Below, piece after piece: positions 1 through 7,195 of a stretch of 9,348 nucleotides of DNA. The notes under the pieces are model-generated. The model was not told the origin of the DNA and did no database searches. It worked only from the letters and a program-made list of their open reading frames with translations. Source of the DNA: Methylomonas sp. (GTDB lineage Bacteria; Pseudomonadota; Gammaproteobacteria; Methylococcales; Methylomonadaceae). Position numbers and translations under genes: made by a program. The stretch is taken from positions 1 to 9,348 of the forward strand of contig JALXCS010000008.1 of the NCBI GenBank assembly GCA_026990815.1, written 5' to 3'. Position 1 is the first letter of the stretch. Each line of letters starts with the position of its first letter.

Positions 1-1
1 G

Positions 2-208
2 GTGACTTGTCCGGCTTGTAACGAAGCTGAGTTGAAAAAGAAAATTTCAGCAGCCGGATTTCGATTGAAAGGTAGCGGTTGGTATGAGACTGATTTCAAG
101 AATAAATCCGGCAAAAAAAGTGACGCCAAGGAAAGCAAGTCATCAGAAAAAACCGCAACAAAATCTTCGTGCTGTGGTGGCGGAGTGTGTGGAAGCCACA
201 GCCATTAA
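2..208 (+). CDS. FmdB-family zinc-ribbon protein, 3' part (5' end outside window)
   Basis: This is the C-terminal 68 residues of a small FmdB-type putative regulatory zinc-ribbon protein; the biochemical role of the family is not well defined. Visible are the second zinc knuckle (CPAC, near the left edge), the family-typical stretch ISAAGFRLKGSGWYETDF, then a Lys/Ser-rich low-complexity linker and a Cys/His-rich tail (CCGGGVCGSHSH) that could bind metal. Family members normally begin with MPIYEY and a first CxxC knuckle, so roughly 30-40 residues lie upstream of the window. The GTG at position 2 is therefore almost certainly an internal valine, not a start. FmdB genes commonly sit directly upstream of aspS in Gammaproteobacteria, and that order holds here. 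Identity is secure; function is not. Confidence 0.9.
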   Translation: MTCPACNEAELKKKISAAGFRLKGSGWYETDFKNKSGKKSDAKESKSSEKTATKSSCCGGGVCGSHSH

Positions 209-216
209 AATGTTTT

Positions 217-246
217 CGATATTTTTGAGCAAAAAACTGTCTATCG
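217..246 (+). terminator. Imperfect AT-rich hairpin after the FmdB gene
   Basis: CGATA (217-221) can pair with TATCG (242-246). Inside it TTTTT (222-226) can pair with AAAAA (231-235) across a GAGC loop, leaving a 6-nt bulge on the 3' side. It lies 8 bp past the stop codon, where a terminator is expected. There is no clear T-tract after it and most pairs are A-T, so termination activity is doubtful. Confidence 0.25.
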
Positions 247-375
247 TTAAGGAATCGTTCTGAAATGGTTTTTTCGAACTTTGAATTCTTAATTTAGGAT
301 CATTTTTTGTTTCAAACTAGACATCCAATAATCAAATTCGGAAGTAAAATATTTAGTCACCGAATGATTCCTTAA
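247..375. repeat. Long-range inverted repeat in the aspS leader (arms 247-262 and 360-375)
   Basis: The left arm TTAAGGAATCGTTCTG and the reverse complement of the right arm (TTAAGGAATCATTCGG) agree at 14 of 16 positions, with the first 10 bp perfect. The arms flank 97 bp. The right arm ends 23 bp before the aspS start codon. Its outer half (CCGAAT) can alternatively pair with the nearby ATTCGG at 336-341. It could be a leader RNA structure, paired protein-binding sites, or the ends of a tiny decayed element; the sequence does not decide. Confidence 0.6.
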
Positions 376-398
376 TTTGAAATTCGTAGAGAAATAAT

Positions 399-2195
399 AT
401 GCGTAGCCACAAATGTGGAGAATTAAATAGTACTCACCTCGGTGAGCAAGTCAGTTTATGTGGATGGGTGCATAGGCGCCGGGATCACGGTGGCGTGATC
501 TTTATCGACCTGAGAGATAGAGCCGGTCTGGTTCAAATCGTCTTTGATCCGGATAAGCCAGATGTATTTGCTATTGCTGAAAGTGTGCGTAGTGAATATG
601 TGTTGAAAATTCAGGGAACTGTCAGAAACAGGCCTGAAGGTACAATTAACGTTGATATGGCAACCGGAGAAATTGAAGTCCTGGTAAACAGGGTTGAAGT
701 ACTCAATGCTGCTCAAACTCCGCCTTTCCCTTTGGAAAGTGGAGATATAGAGGTTAATGAAGATACCCGACTAAAATTTCGCTATATTGATTTGCGGCGA
801 CCTGAAATGCAAAATAAAATGCGTTTTCGCCGTGATGTCACTCGTTGCCTGCGCAATTTTCTCGATGAACATGATTTTTATGAAATCGAAACTCCTTATT
901 TGACCAAGGCAACACCTGAAGGCGCTCGGGATTATCTGGTCCCAAGCCGGACTCACGACAATGCTTTTTTTGCTTTGCCACAGTCACCACAACTATATAA
1001 ACAGTTGTTAATGATTGCCGGAATGGATCGTTATTATCAGGTGGTCCGCTGTTTTCGTGATGAAGATTTACGTGCTGACCGACAGCCGGAATTTACTCAG
1101 CTGGATATTGAAACCTCTTTCATGACCGAAGATCAGATCATGTTCCTGATGGAAGAAATGATCCGGCATTTATTCAATGTCACGCTGGAGGAAAAATTAC
1201 CCGCGGTATTTCCGAAGATGACTTACCAGGAAGCCATGCAGCGTTACGGCAGTGACAGGCCGGATCTGCGCATTCCTCTGGAATTGGTGGATATTGCCGA
1301 AGAAATGAAAGACGTTGAGTTTAAAGTCTTTTCAGGCCCAGCAAATGACCCGAATGGTCGGGTTGTGGCAATGCGTTTACCGAAAGGTTTTGAACTCAGC
1401 CGTAAGGAAATTGATGAATTGACCAAATTTGTCGGTATTTATGGCGCAAAAGGGTTGGCTTATATCAAGGTTAATGATCGAAATGCAGGTCTGGAAGGTT
1501 TGCAATCCCCGATTGTTAAATTTGCATCTGCAGAGGTTTGGGAAAAGGTATTAACCAAAGTCGGTGCTGAAACAGGGGATTTAGTGTTCTTTGGCGCGGA
1601 TAAAACCAATGTCGTTAATGAAGCAATGGGTGCTTTGCGCGTTAAATTAGGTATTGATCGCGGTTTGATTGAAGGCAAGTGGAAACCGGTTTGGATTGTT
1701 GACTTCCCCATGTTTGATTGGGATGAAAAAAATCAGCGCTGGAATGCCTTGCATCATCCATTTACGGCACCAAAGTGCGGTATTGAAGAGCTCAAAGCCG
1801 ATTCCGGAAAAGCATTATCCAGAGCTTATGACTTGGTGCTGAATGGTACAGAAGTCGGTGGCGGGTCAATTCGTATCCATCAGACTGAATTACAGCAACA
1901 GGTTTTTGAATTGTTGGGAATTGGTGAAGAGGAAGCCAACGAAAAATTTGGTTTTCTACTGGAAGCCTTGAAATACGGTTGTCCTCCACACGGCGGGATT
2001 GCTTTTGGTCTGGATCGTTTGGTGATGTTGATGACCGATTCAAACTCAATTCGGGAAGTAATCGCATTTCCTAAAACCCAGACTGCCGCTTGTCCTCTAA
2101 TTGATGCACCAGCGATTGTGAACGATGCCCAATTGCATGAATTGGGGATTAAATTGCGTAAACCTCCGGCTAAGGAAGGAACGCAGCAGGATTGA
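399..2195 (+). CDS. aspS: Aspartate-tRNA ligase (AspRS), probably non-discriminating
   Basis: Class IIb aminoacyl-tRNA synthetase that activates Asp with ATP and charges tRNA in the cytoplasm. The protein has 598 residues, close to the ~590 usual for bacterial AspRS. An N-terminal OB-fold anticodon-binding domain (about 1-110) carries GWVHRRRDHGGVIFIDLRD. The catalytic core follows, with TPEGARDYLVPSR, the Asp/ATP-site stretch LPQSPQLYKQLLMIAG and motif 2 FRDEDLRADRQPEFTQLD. A bacterial GAD-type insertion comes next (VEFKVFSGPAND, FVGIYGAKGLAYIKV), then motif 3 GIAFGLDRLVMLM near the C terminus. His30 and Gly81 match residues that, as I recall, mark non-discriminating AspRS in Pseudomonas aeruginosa (His31/Gly83), where E. 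coli has Leu and Lys. That suggests it also makes Asp-tRNA(Asn) for GatCAB amidation (inference). The start is fixed by the conserved N terminus MRSHxCGEL. nadA follows after 31 bp. Confidence 0.98.
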   Translation: MRSHKCGELNSTHLGEQVSLCGWVHRRRDHGGVIFIDLRDRAGLVQIVFDPDKPDVFAIAESVRSEYVLKIQGTVRNRPEGTINVDMATGEIEVLVNRVEVLNAAQTPPFPLESGDIEVNEDTRLKFRYIDLRRPEMQNKMRFRRDVTRCLRNFLDEHDFYEIETPYLTKATPEGARDYLVPSRTHDNAFFALPQSPQLYKQLLMIAGMDRYYQVVRCFRDEDLRADRQPEFTQLDIETSFMTEDQIMFLMEEMIRHLFNVTLEEKLPAVFPKMTYQEAMQRYGSDRPDLRIPLELVDIAEEMKDVEFKVFSGPANDPNGRVVAMRLPKGFELSRKEIDELTKFVGIYGAKGLAYIKVNDRNAGLEGLQSPIVKFASAEVWEKVLTKVGAETGDLVFFGADKTNVVNEAMGALRVKLGIDRGLIEGKWKPVWIVDFPMFDWDEKNQRWNALHHPFTAPKCGIEELKADSGKALSRAYDLVLNGTEVGGGSIRIHQTELQQQVFELLGIGEEEANEKFGFLLEALKYGCPPHGGIAFGLDRLVMLMTDSNSIREVIAFPKTQTAACPLIDAPAIVNDAQLHELGIKLRKPPAKEGTQQD

Positions 2196-2215
2196 TGATC
2201 TGCAAACAAAAGTAA

Positions 2216-2219
2216 TAGG
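2216..2219 (+). promoter_or_regulatory. Ribosome binding site supporting the nadA start at 2227
   Basis: TAGG lies 7 bases before ATG 2227. Together with the conserved family N terminus, it favours this start over an in-frame ATG at 2125, which would overlap aspS by 71 bp and add 34 residues of unrelated sequence. Confidence 0.55.
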
Positions 2220-2226
2220 TTTTATT

Positions 2227-3327
2227 ATGACTTCAGCCGCTTTACAAATTCAAGATTACTCTTTATTGGAAGATGAGGATTGCGATGCACGAATTATTAC
2301 CGCCAAGGAAAAGCTGGGTGAGCGATGTGTTATCTTAGGCCATCATTATCAGCGCGATGAGGTGTTCAAACATGCTGATTTTTCTGGCGACTCCTTGAAA
2401 TTATCAAGAAATGCTTCGGAATCGAAGGCAGAATATATCGTATTTTGTGGCGTGCATTTTATGGCCGAAGTGGCAGATATTTTGTCCCGCCCGGAACAAA
2501 TTGCCATTTTGCCGGATATGGCGGCAGGATGTTCAATGGCTGATATGGCCAATTTGAAAAACGTCCAAAAATGTTGGGACGAGCTATCCCAGGTTCTTGA
2601 ACCTGACGAGCAAGTGACTCCGGTGACTTATATCAACTCAGCGGCAGATTTAAAAGCATTTTGTGGTCAACATGGCGGTATCGTTTGTACTTCGTCCAAT
2701 GCCCAAAAAATCCTGGAATGGAGTTTTGACAAGCGTGAAAAGGTGTTGTTTTTTCCGGATCAACACCTGGGCCGAAATACCGGTTACCGAATGGGAATTC
2801 CTCTAGAAGAAATGGTAACCTGGGATTTCAGCAAGCCTATGGGTGGTTTAACCGAACAGCAAATTCGGGATGCCAAAATTATTCTCTGGAAAGGATTTTG
2901 TTCTGTTCACCAAATTTTTCAACCAGAACACATCAATCGATTTCTGGAGAAATATCCAGAAACCAAAGTCATATCACATCCCGAGGCTAGCTTTGAAGTG
3001 TGCCAGAAATCGGATTATGTCGGTTCGACTGAAACCATTTTGCGAATCGTCAAGGAGTCTGAACCCGGAACCCGCTGGTTAGTGGGCACAGAATTAAATC
3101 TGGTGAATCGCTTACACGAGCAATGCAAGGATCAGGGCAAGAATGTCCATTTTATGTCACCAACTGTATGCATGTGTTCGACCATGTTCAGAACTGATCC
3201 ACAACACTTGGCCTGGGTATTGGAAAATCTGGCAGAAGGCAATGTGGTCAACCAGATTTCTGTCGAACCGGAGCAGGCCAAATACGCTAAAAAGGCCTTG
3301 GATGCCATGTTAGCTATCAACGTATGA
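2227..3327 (+). CDS. nadA: Quinolinate synthase A (4Fe-4S enzyme of NAD biosynthesis)
   Basis: Condenses iminoaspartate (from NadB) with dihydroxyacetone phosphate to form quinolinate, the de novo NAD precursor, using a [4Fe-4S] cluster. The product from this start has 366 residues. Family motifs visible in order: ILGHHYQRDEV (36-46), FSGDSLKLS (52-60), CGVHFMAE (74-81), AGCSMADM (100-107), YINSAADLKA (135-144), PDQHLGRNTGY (177-187), KGFCSVHQ (222-229), SHPEASFEV (250-258) and TVCMCSTM (313-320). Likely cluster ligands are Cys102, Cys225 and Cys315 or Cys317. The sequence differs clearly from E. coli NadA (GHHYQRDE instead of an AHYYTDPE-like motif, and a CMC instead of a CxxCxxC C-terminal motif), so it belongs to another NadA subgroup. 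It probably shares a transcript with aspS, 31 bp upstream. No nadB or nadC is present in the window. Confidence 0.96.
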   Translation: MTSAALQIQDYSLLEDEDCDARIITAKEKLGERCVILGHHYQRDEVFKHADFSGDSLKLSRNASESKAEYIVFCGVHFMAEVADILSRPEQIAILPDMAAGCSMADMANLKNVQKCWDELSQVLEPDEQVTPVTYINSAADLKAFCGQHGGIVCTSSNAQKILEWSFDKREKVLFFPDQHLGRNTGYRMGIPLEEMVTWDFSKPMGGLTEQQIRDAKIILWKGFCSVHQIFQPEHINRFLEKYPETKVISHPEASFEVCQKSDYVGSTETILRIVKESEPGTRWLVGTELNLVNRLHEQCKDQGKNVHFMSPTVCMCSTMFRTDPQHLAWVLENLAEGNVVNQISVEPEQAKYAKKALDAMLAINV

Positions 3328-3342
3328 TTTCTTTTCCCCGTT

Positions 3343-3372
3343 AGCACCCCTTCTTTATTATTGAGAGGGGCT
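3343..3372 (+). terminator. Possible terminator hairpin after nadA
   Basis: CCCCT (3347-3351) pairs with AGGGG (3366-3370), and with one bulged T the stem can extend by CT/AG towards a short AT loop. The outer AGC (3343-3345) and GCT (3370-3372) give partial further pairing. It begins 15 bp after the nadA stop codon, as expected for a terminator, but no T-tract follows, so it is either rho-assisted or only an RNA 3'-end stabiliser. Confidence 0.4.
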
Positions 3373-3489
3373 CACTGCCATTCCTACAGAATTGGTTGGC
3401 CCCCTTGTTTCTAATCACTCCATATTATTGAAATAAAACCAATCTGAACTACGCTTAAAGCAATTGTTTTTTTAAGCTCAATAAATCAG
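3373..3489 (+). promoter_or_regulatory. Leader/promoter region of the TonB-receptor gene
   Basis: AT-rich non-coding stretch in which the promoter of the downstream three-gene cluster should lie. A short palindrome TTATT-GA-AATAA sits at 3425-3436. TTGAAA at 3428-3433 could be a -35 box, but no good -10 follows at 16-18 bp. No clear Fur box and no correctly spaced sigma-54 (-24/-12) element was found. No Shine-Dalgarno sequence is visible before the receptor ATG. Confidence 0.35.
3453..3477. repeat. 7-bp inverted repeat just upstream of the TonB-receptor start
   Basis: GCTTAAA (3453-3459) and TTTAAGC (3471-3477) form a perfect inverted repeat around an 11-nt spacer that includes part of a run of Ts. 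It ends 12 bp before the start codon, where it could act as an operator or as an RNA hairpin influencing initiation. Confidence 0.5.
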
Positions 3490-5982
3490 ATGGATTATTT
3501 TTTTAGACCTGTAAATGTAATGGCTGTTTGCTGGCTTTTGGCTGTTGCATCAGTAGCCCAAGGTGACTCTAAAGCTGTTGATACTGGAACTGTTGAACTT
3601 GAAGAATATGTTGTCACGGGGTCATATATTAGTCGCCCTGAAATGGACAGTATTGCGCCCATTGTAATCATTGATCGGGAGACGATTGAACGCTCAGGTG
3701 CGGTAACCATCAGCGAATTTTTCCAAAAGAACCTGTTTACAACTGCTGGGGTTATCAATGAGTTTTTCACTCAGGGAACTGCGCCCGCTTCTTCCGGAAT
3801 AGATTTACGTGGCTTGGGGTTATCCAGAACCTTGGTACTGTTAGATGGTCGGCGTCTGCCGGTGTTTCCATTTGGACAATCTAAAATCGGTGCCGGCAAT
3901 AATGACAGTTTTGTTGATATCAATCTGATTCCATTGGGTGCAATAGAGCGTATCGAGATTTTGAAAGACGGTGCGTCTGCTTTGTATGGTGCAGATGCGG
4001 TTGCTGGTGTGGTTAATCTGATTACCTATAAGGATTATCATGGCGCGAAGTTGTCTGGACAGTACGGCGGAACTTTGAAAGGTGATGGCGAAGAAGGGCA
4101 GCTTAATCTGCTGGCAGGTTATTCTACCGAAAGTACGAATTTAACCTTTGCAGTCGATTATCTCAACCGTAGTCAAATTATGTCGCGAAGTCGAGATATT
4201 TCCAAATCGGCGAATGGGGTTATCGATGATCGTAGTTCTGCTGGTAATCCTGGAACCATTGTCCATATTGCTGGCGATGGCAGTTTGGAACCAGATCCCA
4301 GATGCCCATTAAATCGTCGTGTCGATGGTTTTTGTAAATTTGATTTTGCTCCCTTCACCACGTTAATCCCAGAAACAGAACGAACTGGGGTGATGTTGTC
4401 CTTTGAACATCAATTTAATGAAAATATTGGCGTGTTTGCTCGCGGGATTTACAGCCATTCAGAATCAGAGCGGGACTTGGCTCCTTCAACTGGGTTTTTT
4501 GTTACCGATGGCAGCGCTTTTTCTGAGCCTGTTGTAGGTGTGATTTACCGGCTTACTGAACTGGGGCCAAGAGTCGATCAGTTTGAAACCGATGCCTATA
4601 ATATTTTGACTGGTATTAATGGAAAATTCAAAAGCTGGGATCTGGAATTAGCATTTGGCACCGGCTATGTCCGATCAAAAATTACCGGCGTATCTGGTTA
4701 TGCCCGAGAATCGTTAGTTAATAACCAAATTGCTAATGGATCATTGAATTTACTAGGTAATAGTCCTAATTTCAGACCATCCTCAGTGAGTTATCAAACC
4801 GAGCGGCTGGGTAAATCACGAATATATACCGTTGATCTTAGAGCGAATGGCGATGTGATTGAGCTGCCTTACGGTACTATGAAAATGGCCGTAGGTACTG
4901 AATATCGTAAAGAAGAATTTTCTGATGTTTTTGATCCTGTTCAGGCAAGTGGTGATGTCTTAACGGTGGGAGGCACCACGTCAGAAGGTGATCGAGATAT
5001 TGTCTCAATGTACATGGAGCTTGCCGTTCCCATATGGGAATATCTGGATTTGCAATTAGCGGGTCGTTGGGATCATTACAGCGATTTCGGGGATACTTTT
5101 AACCCCAAAATGGCGTTGCGCTGGCAACCACTTGATAGTTTAACCTTTAGGGCCAATATCGGTACTGGTTTTAAGGCCCCGGCACTGCATGAACTCTATA
5201 GTGGCGATATTACGGGATTTGAATCTGTATATGACCCCAAAAAAGGGGCTGTTCGAGAAGTCAGGTTTACATCTAGCGGTAATTCGGACTTGGATGCAGA
5301 AGAATCGACATCTTGGGGTTTTGGTTTTTCCTGGGATGTCATCGAGCCATGGAATATCACTGCAGATTATTGGCATATTATCAATGAAAATGCAGTGATT
5401 AGCAGTCCACAGTTTTATGTCAATAATGAAGCCCGTTTTCCTGGGAATGTTACCCGAAATGGTTCTGGCAATATTACTTCGGTACTCAGCCCATTTAACA
5501 ATGTCGCGGAACAACGGATGTGGGGAATTGATTTAACCAGTACCTTTAAATGGGATTTTGAAAAATTTGGTCAGATTTTATTGAAAAGTGGTGCTAATTA
5601 TCTGGGTTCTTTTCAACAATCACCCGCACCGGGTGAACCCTTTGAAGAATTGTCTCGCCGGGATGGCTATCCACGTTGGCGTGCCAACGGTTCTTTGGTC
5701 TGGAATAAATCAGATTATGAAGCCAGTATGACCGTGAATTATATTGGCGGCTATGAACGGCTTGATTCAGACAGCAAAATTGCATCCTGGACGACTTTCG
5801 ACGTTCAGGCGGTTTGGCGACCGGGTTTTCTCCCCGGAAATACCTTAAAGCTTGGGGTTGATAATCTGTTTAACAGGGCGCCACCTGAAGACCCTAATTT
5901 TGAAGGTTGGCCGTTTTTCAATCGTGCCTTGCATAATCCACGAGGACGGTTTCTGTACGTGCGCTACCAATACGAATTCTAA
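3490..5982 (+). CDS. TonB-dependent outer-membrane receptor (substrate unknown)
   Basis: Outer-membrane beta-barrel transporter powered by TonB-ExbB-ExbD; 830 residues, in the normal range. A signal peptide is visible (hydrophobic MAVCWLLAVASVA at 11-23, likely cleaved near residue 23). A TonB-box-like segment ELEEYVVTGSYISR follows (36-49). The plug domain (about 54-178) has ISEFFQKN, DLRGLGLSRTLVLLDGRRL, IERIEILKDGASALYGADA and GVVNLIT. The barrel carries Cys272 and Cys282, possibly a disulfide in an extracellular loop, the LIPETER segment typical of these proteins, GTGFKAPALHELY, and near the end the box VDNLFNRAPPEDP. The last strand ends in Phe (VRYQYEF), the usual BAM recognition signal. 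There is no N-terminal STN signalling domain, so FecA-type signalling to an anti-sigma factor is unlikely. The start at 3490 keeps the positively charged n-region; ATG 3520 would remove it. The HDOD gene begins 2 bp after the stop. Confidence 0.95.
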   Translation: MDYFFRPVNVMAVCWLLAVASVAQGDSKAVDTGTVELEEYVVTGSYISRPEMDSIAPIVIIDRETIERSGAVTISEFFQKNLFTTAGVINEFFTQGTAPASSGIDLRGLGLSRTLVLLDGRRLPVFPFGQSKIGAGNNDSFVDINLIPLGAIERIEILKDGASALYGADAVAGVVNLITYKDYHGAKLSGQYGGTLKGDGEEGQLNLLAGYSTESTNLTFAVDYLNRSQIMSRSRDISKSANGVIDDRSSAGNPGTIVHIAGDGSLEPDPRCPLNRRVDGFCKFDFAPFTTLIPETERTGVMLSFEHQFNENIGVFARGIYSHSESERDLAPSTGFFVTDGSAFSEPVVGVIYRLTELGPRVDQFETDAYNILTGINGKFKSWDLELAFGTGYVRSKITGVSGYARESLVNNQIANGSLNLLGNSPNFRPSSVSYQTERLGKSRIYTVDLRANGDVIELPYGTMKMAVGTEYRKEEFSDVFDPVQASGDVLTVGGTTSEGDRDIVSMYMELAVPIWEYLDLQLAGRWDHYSDFGDTFNPKMALRWQPLDSLTFRANIGTGFKAPALHELYSGDITGFESVYDPKKGAVREVRFTSSGNSDLDAEESTSWGFGFSWDVIEPWNITADYWHIINENAVISSPQFYVNNEARFPGNVTRNGSGNITSVLSPFNNVAEQRMWGIDLTSTFKWDFEKFGQILLKSGANYLGSFQQSPAPGEPFEELSRRDGYPRWRANGSLVWNKSDYEASMTVNYIGGYERLDSDSKIASWTTFDVQAVWRPGFLPGNTLKLGVDNLFNRAPPEDPNFEGWPFFNRALHNPRGRFLYVRYQYEF

Positions 5983-5984
5983 AG

Positions 5985-7157
5985 ATGCAGACTACCGTTT
6001 TATTTGTCGAAACCGAAGGGGAAATACTTAAAAGTTTACCGCAGCTGCATGATAACTGGCAAAGCATTCGAGTCAATACGTCTGAAGCTGCGCTTGAAAT
6101 TATTAGCCAACGGCAAATTGCTTTGATCGTTGCGCATTTTGGTTCGGCTCACAAAGCTTGTAAAGATTTCTTCAGCGATGTAAATACCAGAGTGTCATCG
6201 GCTATTCAGTTTGTCTTATTATCTGATAACAACAACGATGAACTGGGTAAGTCAATGGATTACTCGCATCAATGTTTTTCTGCGCAATGCCCTCCGGATG
6301 AGATTATCAAGGCGATCAATCGAGGATTGTCTGTATGGCAGCGGACTCGTGCAAATCCTCAGTTGGAAGGTTTGCTTAAAAAGCTCAATCAATTACCCAC
6401 ACCTCCAGCGCTTTATTTTGACTTGCGAGATGAACTCGACTCGCCAAATTACAGTGTTGGCAATGTCGCTAAAATTATTGCTCGTGATCAAGCCTTGTCG
6501 GCTCGATTACTAAGAGTCGTCAACTCGGGTTTTTATGCGGTTCCACGATCTATTGCAGATTTGAGTCAGGCGGTCAGTTTATTGGGAACGGATATTGTGT
6601 TGGGTTTGGTGTTGTCAGCACATCTTTTTGACAGCTTGCCGCTTCCCGGGATGAATCTCGATGATTTATGGAAACACACAATGACTGTTTCTTCCTCGGC
6701 CAAGCATATAGCCAAACAATTAGGCGCAGATTTTGCAACGGTTAATCTGTGTGGCGTCGCGGGTTTATTGCATGACCTGGGTGGTTTGGTGTTGTTGGCT
6801 AATTTACCCGCTCAATACCATTCCTTGATTCGTCAGGCCAAAGGTGATGAAACTTTATTGGTGGAGCTGGAACAACAGGAATTTGGTGTGGCTCATCCTG
6901 AAATTGGCGCTTTGGTGATGGAATTATGGAATATGCCGGAAGCGATGATAGAGGCCGTTGCTGGGCATCACCAAAGGTTTCAGCAGCAGCAATCAATTTC
7001 GGTAAAAGCCTTATTGTTGGCAGAATGGCTGGTCAATGAATATGCTTTGCACGAGGGAGTGTATGATGAGGGTAAGCTAAAAACCAAACAACCTGATGAA
7101 ATCTCAGGAAAACTTGAGCAGTGGTGGGGTGTTTGTGCTGATATGGCAGCTTTGTAA
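5985..7157 (+). CDS. Degenerate receiver + HDOD domain signalling protein
   Basis: 390-residue soluble protein. Residues 1-120 read like a CheY-type receiver (LFVETEGEILKSL, then IALIVAHF, FVLLSD and CPPDEIIKAI), but key residues are replaced: the acidic pair is Glu-Thr, the phospho-acceptor position appears to be His51, and the conserved Lys is missing. It is thus probably not phosphorylated. Residues about 127-335 are an HDOD domain: LNQLPTPPALYFDL, ARDQALSARLLRVVNSGFY, SLSQAVSLLGT-like helix (ADLSQAVSLLGTD, 191-203) and LLHDLGGLVLLANLP. Candidate HD metal ligands remain (His231, His263-Asp264, His304, His328-His329), so residual metal binding or hydrolase activity cannot be excluded, though HDOD proteins are usually regarded as non-enzymatic regulators or scaffolds. 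The C-terminal ~50 residues are unassigned. It starts 2 bp after the receptor stop without a clear Shine-Dalgarno, which suggests translational coupling, and precedes the sigma-54 activator gene by 54 bp. Confidence 0.9.
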   Translation: MQTTVLFVETEGEILKSLPQLHDNWQSIRVNTSEAALEIISQRQIALIVAHFGSAHKACKDFFSDVNTRVSSAIQFVLLSDNNNDELGKSMDYSHQCFSAQCPPDEIIKAINRGLSVWQRTRANPQLEGLLKKLNQLPTPPALYFDLRDELDSPNYSVGNVAKIIARDQALSARLLRVVNSGFYAVPRSIADLSQAVSLLGTDIVLGLVLSAHLFDSLPLPGMNLDDLWKHTMTVSSSAKHIAKQLGADFATVNLCGVAGLLHDLGGLVLLANLPAQYHSLIRQAKGDETLLVELEQQEFGVAHPEIGALVMELWNMPEAMIEAVAGHHQRFQQQQSISVKALLLAEWLVNEYALHEGVYDEGKLKTKQPDEISGKLEQWWGVCADMAAL

Positions 7158-7195
7158 AAGAGCATGCCGGTAGTTTTCAATCACTGGATTTATTC

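Larger units (their letters stand above)
209..398. other. fmdB-aspS intergenic region (190 bp), AT-rich, no gene
   Basis: No coding potential is seen. The stretch contains an imperfect hairpin just after the upstream stop codon, a 16-bp long-range inverted repeat (see separate entries), and a local 6-bp inverted repeat ATTCGG (336-341) / CCGAAT (360-365). A possible -10 hexamer TAAAAT lies at 345-350, but no good -35 is seen at the right distance, so the aspS promoter is only tentative. A modest purine-rich ribosome binding site (GAGAAA, 389-394) precedes the aspS ATG by 4 bases. Confidence 0.6.

Noticed and set aside
2..208. GTG at position 2 as a true start of a 68-aa protein
   Set aside because: The family has an N-terminal zinc knuckle and a MPIYEY start before this point, so the gene simply enters from the left edge.
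1880..2209. 109-codon open frame on the minus strand within aspS
   Set aside because: Antisense to well-conserved aspS motif 3 coding sequence; no recognisable protein features.
2125..2226. Upstream ATG 2125 as the nadA start
   Set aside because: It overlaps the end of aspS by 71 bp, encodes sequence unlike NadA, and lacks a good ribosome binding site; ATG 2227 has TAGG 7 bases upstream.
3393..3410. Possible sigma-54 promoter (TTGGTTGGC...TTGTTT) before the receptor gene
   Set aside because: TGG to TTG spacing is 12 (or shorter for the second TGG) instead of 11, and the -12 element ends in TTGT rather than TTGC.
3490..3660. FecA-like signalling (STN) extension on the receptor
   Set aside because: After the signal peptide the sequence goes directly to the TonB-box-like segment and plug; there is no room for an STN domain.
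5140..5514. 124-codon open frame on the minus strand within the receptor gene
   Set aside because: Shadow of the receptor coding frame; composition and lack of motifs do not support a gene.
6211..6513. 100-codon + strand open frame inside the HDOD gene
   Set aside because: Out-of-frame overlap with a clear HDOD coding frame, with no domain signature.
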